Translations under genes and position numbers: made by a program
DNA from: Actinomycetota bacterium
GTDB lineage: Bacteria; Actinomycetota; Actinomycetes; S36-B12
Length of the DNA stretch: 6,385 bases
Direction: 5' to 3'
Assembly (NCBI GenBank): GCA_003456155.1
Contig: DMPC01000110.1
Span: 1,453-7,837, forward strand
Part shown: piece by piece, positions 1-5,194 of the stretch
Numbering within the stretch: the first letter of the stretch is position 1
Layout: each line of letters opens with the position of its first letter
The notes under the pieces: generated by a model
Database searches by the model: none
Told to the model about the DNA's origin: nothing
What the model saw: the letters and a program-made list of their open reading frames with translations, nothing else

Positions 1-1045
1 CGCGAGCCTCGTGCTCTGCCGTCCGGGCGTCCTTCTCATCGTCGAGCTCCTTCTGGATTCTCGCGATGTCCGCCTTCTGTGGATCGCTCAGTTTGCCCGA
101 CGTGCTGAAACCACCCGTCTGCACGGCTCGCTTGATCTTGCCGTACGTCGAGCCGTGCATCGAGTCCTCATGCCGGACGACGTCACCCTCGTTGTAGTCC
201 ATGACATCGGGGGCTGCCTTGCCGAGGACCTCATCCTTGGAGTACTCATCCGGACCCACGCGCATGGTGAGGTCCTGGTACGCGCCCAGTTCTGCCTGGT
301 CGCGAGCACGCGTGCCAGCGGACCGGAACGTGTTCAACGCGGCAGCCCTGCGCTCCGGCGAATCCTTGACAGCCGACTGGAAGTCGGTGACCTTGCCCGC
401 AAGGTCGGCGCTGGAGGCCTCATTACGCTCCACGGAGCTCTCGAAGCCGGACTTGATCTTGGCGTCTTGCGAGATCAGCGCCTGGCCGCCAAGGTCGCCA
501 AGAACCGCCGCGTTCTGGACGATTCCGCGGACGTCGCCACCGGAGAGCACCTTGGTGGCGATTCCGGCGGCTTTGGCCCCGGTGGTGTCGGTGACGTCGA
601 GAACCTTCTTCGCGCCGGCTCGAACGACCTGACCGCCCTGGCCCACTTCCCCGGCCTCACTGAGGGCCTTCGCCTTGAAATAGGTGCCCGCCGGAGTCTG
701 CTCGACCGACTCCCCGTCGCCAGCGGCCGCGCGGTCCGCGGCGGCCTTTGCCTCACGCGCCTTCGCGAGCTCGACGATGCGCTTGGAACGCGATGCCTGG
801 AAGCGCCGCGAGAAGTCAGCGACCTGCTCATCGTGGCTCATGGTCGTGGCAGGCCGCTTCTTCTGGTCGGCCACGTAGGAGTCCATGACCGCCTGCTGCT
901 CCGGAGTCCTCTTCGCCGCTGTCTTCCGGCGCGCCTCCGTCAACTGATCAGGCGTCAGATCGGGACCCGGCATGTCGGGAGCATAGACCCGCACGTGGAC
1001 GCCGGGGAGGTCTCTGGCCAGCGAAGAGTGTCGCTTGAAGGCCAC
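1..1045 (-). CDS. Large charged hypothetical protein, C-terminus cut by the window edge
   Basis: I found this by reading the reverse strand by hand: the frame stays open from a GTG at 1045-1043 to the left edge, giving at least 348 residues with no stop. I do not recognise the family. It is hydrophilic and probably mostly helical. Residues about 30-110 are rich in Lys/Arg/Glu/Ala (TPDQLTEARRKTAAKRTPEQ, then an Ala/Lys/Glu/Arg stretch near 90-105). Residues about 135-195 are Gly/Ala/Val-rich, and about 320-348 look like a charged helix or coiled coil. There is no signal peptide or membrane segment, and no Cys or Trp in the visible part. It lies directly downstream of the membrane-protein gene in the same frame, 3 nt after its TAG. 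The GTG lacks a clear ribosome binding site, so initiation probably depends on reinitiation; an ATG at 973-971 is an alternative. Its position behind a PAAR-like gene suggests cargo, adaptor or structural partner of the injection system, which is inference only. Confidence 0.72.
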   Translation of the reverse strand, partial: MAFKRHSSLARDLPGVHVRVYAPDMPGPDLTPDQLTEARRKTAAKRTPEQQAVMDSYVADQKKRPATTMSHDEQVADFSRRFQASRSKRIVELAKAREAKAAADRAAAGDGESVEQTPAGTYFKAKALSEAGEVGQGGQVVRAGAKKVLDVTDTTGAKAAGIATKVLSGGDVRGIVQNAAVLGDLGGQALISQDAKIKSGFESSVERNEASSADLAGKVTDFQSAVKDSPERRAAALNTFRSAGTRARDQAELGAYQDLTMRVGPDEYSKDEVLGKAAPDVMDYNEGDVVRHEDSMHGSTYGKIKRAVQTGGFSTSGKLSDPQKADIARIQKELDDEKDARTAEHEAR

Positions 1046-1048
1046 GGA

Positions 1049-1957
1049 CTAGGACAGCTTGCCATCCAACTGGGAGATCATCTTGTGATTCATGACCGAG
1101 CCCGCAATGAGCGAGAGCATTCCGATGCCGAGCATGATCGCCACGAAGGCCGAGATGGAGATGGTCGCATCGGTTCCCGACGCGTTGGTGATCGCGAAAG
1201 TGAACTGCCACCCCTTGCCACCGCTGCTGGTGGGATCCGCCGGACAACGCCAGCCACACTGCACCGGCACCTGGATGAGGGTGAAGAGGATGTAGCACCC
1301 GAGCCAGATCATCGAGGCGAATGCCCACGTGCGCGAGGGGCCGTAATGGTGGACAAGGCCGTAGTCGATGGCCATCCACGAGCTCGTCCAGATGAGCATG
1401 ATGCCCACACCGAGGATGATCAGGATGAAGGCCGCGAAGGCCCACTCGAACATCGGCCGACCGAGGACGACCTCATTGGGGTCGATCGTGAGTTGCCCGG
1501 TCGCGTTGTCGATGATCTCCCGGCCGCTGAAGAAGACGCCCGCCAGGGAGACCAGGAGCGCAATCCCGTAGTGCTGCGGGCGCATCCCCCTCAGCAGGTT
1601 CAGGATCGGCGCCGCGCACGCTCCGAACAGGGCGAGGCGCTGGAAGACCCCCAGTTCGCTCGGCGGCATCCCGTAGCCCACCTCCTGGGAGATGGCGATG
1701 GTCACCGTGAAGATCACCAGCAGGATCGCACCGATGTTGATCCAGCGCGCCACGCCCACCGCAGCGGTCGGCTCCAGCGACGAGTCCGGCGCCGGCTCGG
1801 CCGACCCGCTGCCGCCCGAAGAACTCGGTGAACCGGGCATTTGGGGCGCCTTCGGCATCTTCGGGGCCTGCGGGGGCTTCGGCATCTGAGGAGGCTTCGG
1901 CATCTGGAACTGGCTCGCGGCGCCCATCTCGCTGCCGACACTGCCTAGGAGGCCCAT
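1049..1957 (-). CDS. Six-helix membrane protein with proline-rich N-terminal tail
   Basis: This is a 302-residue protein of unrecognised family. Residues 1-17 are small and Gly/Ser-rich. Residues 18-42 form a Met-Pro-Lys-Pro repeat, and 43-66 are a Ser/Gly/Pro linker. Six hydrophobic segments follow at about 70-90, 105-122, 130-145, 171-197, 211-231 and 266-288. Between the last two helices is a Gly/Ser/Thr-rich loop beginning CGWRC (Cys234 and Cys238), possibly a disulfide if the loop is extracytoplasmic. The start is supported by AGGAGGT nine bases upstream. The gene lies 43 nt after the PAAR-like gene and just before the large charged protein, so the three probably form one operon. A membrane protein in a contractile injection locus could anchor or trigger the particle at the cytoplasmic membrane, be a membrane-acting effector, or be an immunity protein; the sequence does not decide. 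I see no resemblance to a known pore-forming toxin. Confidence 0.85.
   Translation of the reverse strand: MGLLGSVGSEMGAASQFQMPKPPQMPKPPQAPKMPKAPQMPGSPSSSGGSGSAEPAPDSSLEPTAAVGVARWINIGAILLVIFTVTIAISQEVGYGMPPSELGVFQRLALFGACAAPILNLLRGMRPQHYGIALLVSLAGVFFSGREIIDNATGQLTIDPNEVVLGRPMFEWAFAAFILIILGVGIMLIWTSSWMAIDYGLVHHYGPSRTWAFASMIWLGCYILFTLIQVPVQCGWRCPADPTSSGGKGWQFTFAITNASGTDATISISAFVAIMLGIGMLSLIAGSVMNHKMISQLDGKLS
1832..1906 (-). repeat. Met-Pro-Lys-Pro repeat in the membrane protein's N-terminal tail
   Basis: Residues 18-42 of the membrane protein are built from near-repeats: QMPKPP, QMPKPP, QAPK, MPKAPQ, MPG. The first two units are 18-bp direct repeats at DNA level, sharing ggcttcggcatctg at 1875-1888 and 1893-1906 on the + strand. 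Later units are diverged or shortened. The segment should be extended, positively charged and disordered, and it precedes the first membrane helix. It could be a docking tail for a partner, but no partner is evident. Confidence 0.8.
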
Positions 1958-1966
1958 GGACAGCCC

Positions 1967-1973
1967 ACCTCCT
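1967..1973 (-). promoter_or_regulatory. Shine-Dalgarno of the membrane protein
   Basis: The - strand reads AGGAGGT, a full-length anti-16S match, nine bases before the ATG at 1957-1955. It fixes that start over the internal ATG ten codons later. It sits in the 43-nt gap after the PAAR-like gene. Confidence 0.8.
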
Positions 1974-2000
1974 GTTGGCTCGGTCGCGTCACAGTAGTGC

Positions 2001-2408
2001 CTAGATGGCTTCGACGTTCAGAGCGGGCGACGGGCCGGTCAGCACGATGGTGCCCGCCCACAGGCACTCACAGACACTGCCCTCGGTCAGGACTGGCAGC
2101 CCATCGATGACGACGTTGCTGGGCGAGATCCAGGGATCGATCACCAGCGGGATGCAGGGGGCCGGGGTGGGAACACCCAGCGCGGCGATTGTGAGGGCGA
2201 TCACCTCGGGATTCAGAGGCGAGTGGCACAGGCCGAACGAGGGGATGTTCACCTCGGGGATGATGTCGATGATGGTGCCCACGGGAAGGTCGTTGGCGAA
2301 GACCCCGAGCGGCTCCACGATGAGAACCGAGGGGAAGAAGCCCATGTCGCAGAACATGGGCGTCCCCAAGACGGCGACCGGACCCGGCATAGCCGTGATG
2401 ATAGGCAC
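2001..2408 (-). CDS. PAAR-like spike-tip protein (DUF4280 type)
   Basis: This encodes about 135 residues matching the pattern I know for DUF4280 PAAR-like proteins. Visible marks are a first Cys in FCDMGFFPSVLIV (Cys20), the central block NIPSFGLCHSPLNP (residues 54-67, Cys61), a PAPCIPL block (Cys85), DPW at 91-93, DGLPVLTEGS (102-111) and the closing CECLWAGTIVLTG (Cys113, Cys115). Such proteins are thought to cap the spike of contractile injectors with a sharp, metal-stabilised beta cone and often travel with cargo. The start is uncertain. I favour GTG at 2408-2406, behind a purine-rich GAGGGG. The frame is open further, to a TTG at 2471, and an ATG lies six codons downstream (2390-2388). 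The gene diverges from the sheath operon and leads a - strand operon with the membrane protein and the large charged protein, the usual place for effector-associated genes. Confidence 0.83.
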   Translation of the reverse strand: MPIITAMPGPVAVLGTPMFCDMGFFPSVLIVEPLGVFANDLPVGTIIDIIPEVNIPSFGLCHSPLNPEVIALTIAALGVPTPAPCIPLVIDPWISPSNVVIDGLPVLTEGSVCECLWAGTIVLTGPSPALNVEAI

Positions 2409-2616
2409 TCGCCCCTCTGCTGTCAGGCGGTCGCCGACCTCGCTCCGCCACCTCCCGAACCGGCATCGCAAACACCGCGTGACGCATGAGGATGATGAGG
2501 GTCACAAGACCTCGAGATGACGATTTGGCAATTCGGGAAACACCTGTCACCTTTTGCCCTATCGTCGCGCCCGACGGGCCGCACGAAGCGAGCCTGACCC
2601 TTGAGGAGTAACCATC
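2409..2616. promoter_or_regulatory. Divergent intergenic region, probable promoters for both operons
   Basis: This is the only sizeable non-coding stretch, lying between the PAAR-like gene (-) and the sheath gene (+), so both operons most likely start here. A TTGGCA at 2525-2530 resembles a -35 hexamer on the + strand, and its complement TTGCCA resembles one on the - strand. I see no convincing -10 element at proper spacing for either. A short GTGAC/GTCAC inverted pair flanks about 2479-2505 and could be an operator, but this is weak. The part nearest the PAAR-like gene (2409-2471) could be coding if the TTG start is used. Confidence 0.5.
2603..2608 (+). promoter_or_regulatory. Shine-Dalgarno of the sheath gene
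   Basis: GAGGAG lies eight bases before the ATG at 2617. It supports that start for the sheath protein, whose N-terminus (MPTYLSPGVYMEEVP) also begins where the family normally does. Confidence 0.85.
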
Positions 2617-4167
2617 ATGCCTACGTACCTGTCACCTGGCGTATACATGGAAGAGGTCCCCGCAGGCACCCGCCCCATTGAGGGCGTGGGCACGGCCATC
2701 GCGGGATTCGTCGGCTTCGCGCCCACCGGGCCTGTGAACGAGCCGACCCTGGTCACCAACTGGATCCAGTACGCCGCCACCTTCGGTGACATGGTCGAGG
2801 AATTCGCCATGGGCAAGGCGGTCTACGGCTTCTTCAACAACGGCGGCGGCCGCGCCTACATCGTGCGCCTGCCTCTTCCCGGTGACGGCTCGACGGCCTC
2901 GCCCGGCCTGCCCGTGGCTCAGCTCTCGCTGGCCGGCGACGGCAAGGGCGGCACGCCGGCCTTCACGGTGCGCGCTCTCGATGCCAACGCGGGCACCATC
3001 TCGATCGACGTCGAGGACGCAGCCGGTGCCGAGCCCGGCTCAGGCAGCTACGACGTCACGGTGTCCAGCGACTCCGGCGCCTCGGAGCTCTACACCGGCG
3101 TGACGGCCGGTCCCGGCGCCAAGAACGTCATCACCGTGGTCAACGCCACCTCGCGTCTAGTGACCATCGAGGAGCTCGACGTCACCGGCGCGGACCTCGC
3201 CCAGGGCCTGAGCACCGGCACCGTGGCACTGAGCATCCCCTCCGGGGTTGTCGTCCCGTCGGTCGCGACCGCCGATGTCGTTGGTGACGCCGCCAAGCGC
3301 ACCGGCTTCGCCGCGTTCGAGGCGCTGGAGGAGATCACCATGATCGCCGCCCCCGACCTCGTCATGGCGCATCGCCAGGGCCTCATCGACACCGAGGGTG
3401 TTGTCGCCGTTCAGAACGCGATGGTGTCCCACTGCGAGCTCATGGGCAATCGCATGGCCATCCTCGACACCCCGGCCGGCCTGAACGCGCAGCAGGCCTC
3501 GACCTGGCGCATGGAGACCACCAACTTCGATTCCAAGTTCGCCGTCCTCTACTGGCCCTGGATCGAGATCTTCGACCCGTCGGTAGGTCACGACACCCTG
3601 TTCCCGCCGTCAGGCCACATCGCCGGCCTGTGGAGCCGCAACGACAGCACGCGCGGCGTATTCAAGGCCCCGGCGAATGACGTCCTCCAGGGCGCAGTCG
3701 GCCTCGAGCTCGGGGTCACCCGGGGTGAGATGGACATGCTGAACCCGCAGGGTGTCAACTCCATCAAGTCCTTCCCCGGTCGCGGTATCCGCGTCTGGGG
3801 CGCCCGCACGCTGTCCAGCGATGCCGAGTGGCGCTACGTGAACGTGCGCCGCTACTTCAACTACCTCGAGGAGTCGATCCTCCAGGGAACCCAGTGGGCA
3901 GTCTTCGAGCCGAACGACGACCGGCTCTGGGGCACCATCCGCCGCACGATCAGCGCCTTCCTCGTCACCGAGTGGCGGTCGGGTGCACTGTTCGGCGACA
4001 AGCCGGACAAGGCCTTCTTCGTCAAGTGCGACGGGGAGAACAACACGGCCGAGAGCATCGATGCCGGCATGGTCATCATCGAGATCGGCGTGGCACCGGT
4101 GAAGCCCGCAGAGTTCGTCATCTTCCGCCTGTCGCAGTTCTCCGGCGGCGCCTCCATCAGCGACTAG
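2617..4167 (+). CDS. Contractile tail sheath protein
   Basis: This 516-residue sheath subunit belongs to the phage tail sheath family used by phage-like contractile injection systems. Sheath rings surround the inner tube and shorten to drive it through a membrane. The N-terminus YLSPGVYMEEVPAGTRPIEG, followed by the GTAIAGFVGFAPTGP block, is the hallmark start. Residues about 95-215 form a variable Gly/Thr/Ser/Val-rich beta insertion. The conserved core resumes near residue 240 (IAAPDLVM), with ILDTPAG, FAVLYWPWIEI, PPSGHIAGLWSRND (about 330) and SFPGRGIRVWGART (about 385). The C-terminal domain carries WRYVNVRRYFNYLEESI, a GTQWAVFEPND block, FFVKCDGENN (about 467) and PAEFVIFRLSQ. These C-terminal elements normally interlock neighbouring subunits and contact the tube. 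A single full-length sheath gene argues against a type VI secretion system, which splits the sheath between TssB and TssC. It is the first gene of the + strand operon, 28 nt before the tube gene. Confidence 0.96.
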   Translation: MPTYLSPGVYMEEVPAGTRPIEGVGTAIAGFVGFAPTGPVNEPTLVTNWIQYAATFGDMVEEFAMGKAVYGFFNNGGGRAYIVRLPLPGDGSTASPGLPVAQLSLAGDGKGGTPAFTVRALDANAGTISIDVEDAAGAEPGSGSYDVTVSSDSGASELYTGVTAGPGAKNVITVVNATSRLVTIEELDVTGADLAQGLSTGTVALSIPSGVVVPSVATADVVGDAAKRTGFAAFEALEEITMIAAPDLVMAHRQGLIDTEGVVAVQNAMVSHCELMGNRMAILDTPAGLNAQQASTWRMETTNFDSKFAVLYWPWIEIFDPSVGHDTLFPPSGHIAGLWSRNDSTRGVFKAPANDVLQGAVGLELGVTRGEMDMLNPQGVNSIKSFPGRGIRVWGARTLSSDAEWRYVNVRRYFNYLEESILQGTQWAVFEPNDDRLWGTIRRTISAFLVTEWRSGALFGDKPDKAFFVKCDGENNTAESIDAGMVIIEIGVAPVKPAEFVIFRLSQFSGGASISD

Positions 4168-4182
4168 AGACTCAACAACAAG

Positions 4183-4188
4183 AAGGAG
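4183..4188 (+). promoter_or_regulatory. Shine-Dalgarno of the tube gene
   Basis: AAGGAG lies seven bases before the ATG at 4196, inside the 28-nt gap after the sheath stop. It is a strong site, as expected for a tube subunit needed in many copies. Confidence 0.85.
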
Positions 4189-4195
4189 TTAGGCA

Positions 4196-4639
4196 ATGGC
4201 ACTTGTAGGCGGCGACTCCCTAACCGCTTTTTCGTTCGAGTTCTCGGTGGACGGCGTGACCATCCCGAACGTGGTGGCGGTCAACAGCATCAAGAAGACT
4301 GCCCCGATCATCGAGACGAAGTCGATGACTCCCACCGGGCAGTACGTCAACCAGAAGATGTACGGCATGCAGCAGTCCGGCGAGATGACCATCACGGTTC
4401 TCAACACCGGCGACTCCAGCGTGACGTCGTGGATCATGGATGGCCTCTCCGGCAACCAGACGAGCGGCCGCAAGTCGGCCAAGCTCGTCTACAAGGACAC
4501 CACCGGCGCCACCATCACCACGATGGAGTTCGGCTCCGTCCTGGTCAGCGAGGTCGACTACGGCAACACGACAGCCGGCGAGCCCACCGCGATCCAGATG
4601 ACGATCTCGCTCAGCTTCGTCGAGTTGAAGGTGTCGTAG
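4196..4639 (+). CDS. Inner tube protein (gp19-like)
   Basis: This 147-residue protein has the size and pattern of the T4 gp19-like tail tube family found next to sheaths in contractile injection systems. It stacks as hexameric rings to form the inner tube that is propelled during contraction. Recognisable parts are the N-terminal strands FSFEFSVDGVTIPNVVAV, then KSMTPTGQYVNQKMYGMQQSG. The middle has alternating strands ending in a WIMDGLSG turn. The C-terminal strand pair is GSVLVSEVDYGNTTAGEP then AIQMTISLSFVELKV. There is no signal peptide or membrane segment and no Cys. The closeness of the sheath gene and of the assembly-protein gene (10 nt downstream) supports the call. Many loci encode two tube paralogues; only one is visible here, and a second could lie beyond the right edge. 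Confidence 0.94.
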   Translation: MALVGGDSLTAFSFEFSVDGVTIPNVVAVNSIKKTAPIIETKSMTPTGQYVNQKMYGMQQSGEMTITVLNTGDSSVTSWIMDGLSGNQTSGRKSAKLVYKDTTGATITTMEFGSVLVSEVDYGNTTAGEPTAIQMTISLSFVELKVS

Positions 4640-4649
4640 CGAACGAGTC

Positions 4650-5039
4650 ATGACCGCTTCCCCCGAGATCTTCCAGACTTCCTTCGACTTCGTCCTGCCC
4701 AGGGGCTACGTCGACGCCACCGGCACCGTTCATCGTGAGGGCACCATGCGCCTCGCGACAGCACGTGATGAGTTGATGCCGCTGCTGGATCCCAAGGTCC
4801 GGGAGAACTCGGCCTTCCTCTCGCTCGTGCTCCTCGCCCGGGTCGTGACACGGCTGGGAACCCTGCCGACGATCGACGACCAGGTCATGGGTGGGCTGTG
4901 GGCCACCGACCTTGCATTCCTGCAGGACCTCTACCGGCAGATCAACTCCGAGGGTCACACCCTCATTGAGGTGACCTGCCCTGACTGTGCGTCGAACTTC
5001 GCCGTGGATCTGGCAGGTGGTGGCCTGGGGGAAGCATGA
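4650..5039 (+). CDS. Tail assembly chaperone-like protein with CPDC motif
   Basis: This 129-residue protein resembles the small phage tail assembly protein usually found right after the tube gene in actinobacterial injection loci. Diagnostic stretches are FDFVLPRGYVDATGTVHREG (residues about 12-31), MRLATARDELMPLLDPKVREN, and LVLLARVVTRLGTLPTIDD followed by DLAFLQDLYRQIN. By analogy with phage assembly chaperones it probably helps tube or tail assembly rather than being a major particle component; this is inference. Near the C-terminus is EVTCPDCASNFAVDL with Cys110 and Cys113, the only cysteines. A lone CxxC pair suggests half a zinc ribbon, so metal binding might need a dimer or partner. 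The ATG at 4650 has only a weak purine stretch upstream, so coupling to the tube gene 10 nt away is likely. Its stop overlaps the next start as ATGA. Confidence 0.85.
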   Translation: MTASPEIFQTSFDFVLPRGYVDATGTVHREGTMRLATARDELMPLLDPKVRENSAFLSLVLLARVVTRLGTLPTIDDQVMGGLWATDLAFLQDLYRQINSEGHTLIEVTCPDCASNFAVDLAGGGLGEA

Positions 5040-5055
5040 CCGCCGGGGCGGATGC
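5027..5055 (+). other. Candidate -1 frameshift or coupling element at the assembly-protein/DUF6760 junction
   Basis: In the assembly-protein frame the end reads CTG GGG GAA GCA TGA. Five G residues at 5027-5031 allow a GGG codon to re-pair one base back. Right after it is a foldable segment: 5034-5037 pairs with 5052-5055, and 5040-5043 pairs with 5048-5051, leaving a four-base loop and a two-base bulge. The next ORF is in the -1 frame, so slippage would give a fusion of about 181 residues. The G-run could equally be just the ribosome binding site of the next gene, since the A-site codon GAA re-pairs poorly in the -1 frame. Confidence 0.35.
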
Positions 5056-5194
5056 GCTCTGGGACGAGGTCGGCTTCCTCGCGTTCCACCTGAACTGGTC
5101 TTTGGACGAACTGGTGGACCTGCCGCACGGATTGCGTCAACGTCTCGTCGAGCAGTCGAGGACGCTGGCGCGGGACAGGAACGCATATGGCTGA
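5036..5194 (+). CDS. DUF6760-like small protein, 52 aa
   Basis: This short gene encodes 52 residues starting MTAGADALWDEVGFLAFHLN and ending ARDRNAYG. The pattern of W-D/E-E-V, aromatic helix, H-L-N-W, acidic-L-x-x-L-P and a closing Arg/Gln/Glu helix is what I recall for DUF6760 proteins of contractile injection loci. It also recalls P2 phage GpE-type tail assembly proteins, in which a Trp-Ser/Pro motif precedes an Arg-rich helix. The role is probably assembly chaperoning together with the gene before it, by analogy only. Its ATG overlaps the upstream TGA as ATGA, with GGGGGAA as a possible ribosome binding site. Its 3' end overlaps the next gene by 8 nt. The overlaps on both sides and the conserved-looking sequence make it a real gene despite its size. 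Confidence 0.82.
   Translation: MTAGADALWDEVGFLAFHLNWSLDELVDLPHGLRQRLVEQSRTLARDRNAYG
5177..5180 (+). promoter_or_regulatory. Shine-Dalgarno of the Pro-rich protein
   Basis: AGGA, six bases before the ATG at 5187, lies inside the end of the 52-aa gene. It supports the 5187 start and an 8-nt overlap between the genes. Confidence 0.65.

Noticed and set aside
11..1831. A 606-codon open frame on the + strand
   Set aside because: It is codon-for-codon antisense to the two - strand genes, which share one frame. Stops would need TTA, CTA or TCA sense codons, which are nearly unused in this GC-rich genome. Its product is Arg/His/Leu-rich with no recognisable domain, whereas the - strand gives membrane helices and a good ribosome binding site.
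2409..2471. N-terminal extension of the PAAR-like gene to a TTG at 2471
   Set aside because: The extra 21 residues are Arg-rich and unlike the family, TTG is a poor start, and a purine-rich site precedes the GTG at 2408. It is kept only as an alternative.
2479..2505. GTGAC/GTCAC inverted pair as a terminator or operator
   Set aside because: The arms are five bases with a long loop and no T-run. It is too weak to list as a separate site.
2617..5194. Type VI secretion system
   Set aside because: There is one full-length phage-type sheath rather than a TssB/TssC pair, and the tube is gp19-like rather than Hcp-like. A prophage tail cannot be fully excluded from this window alone.
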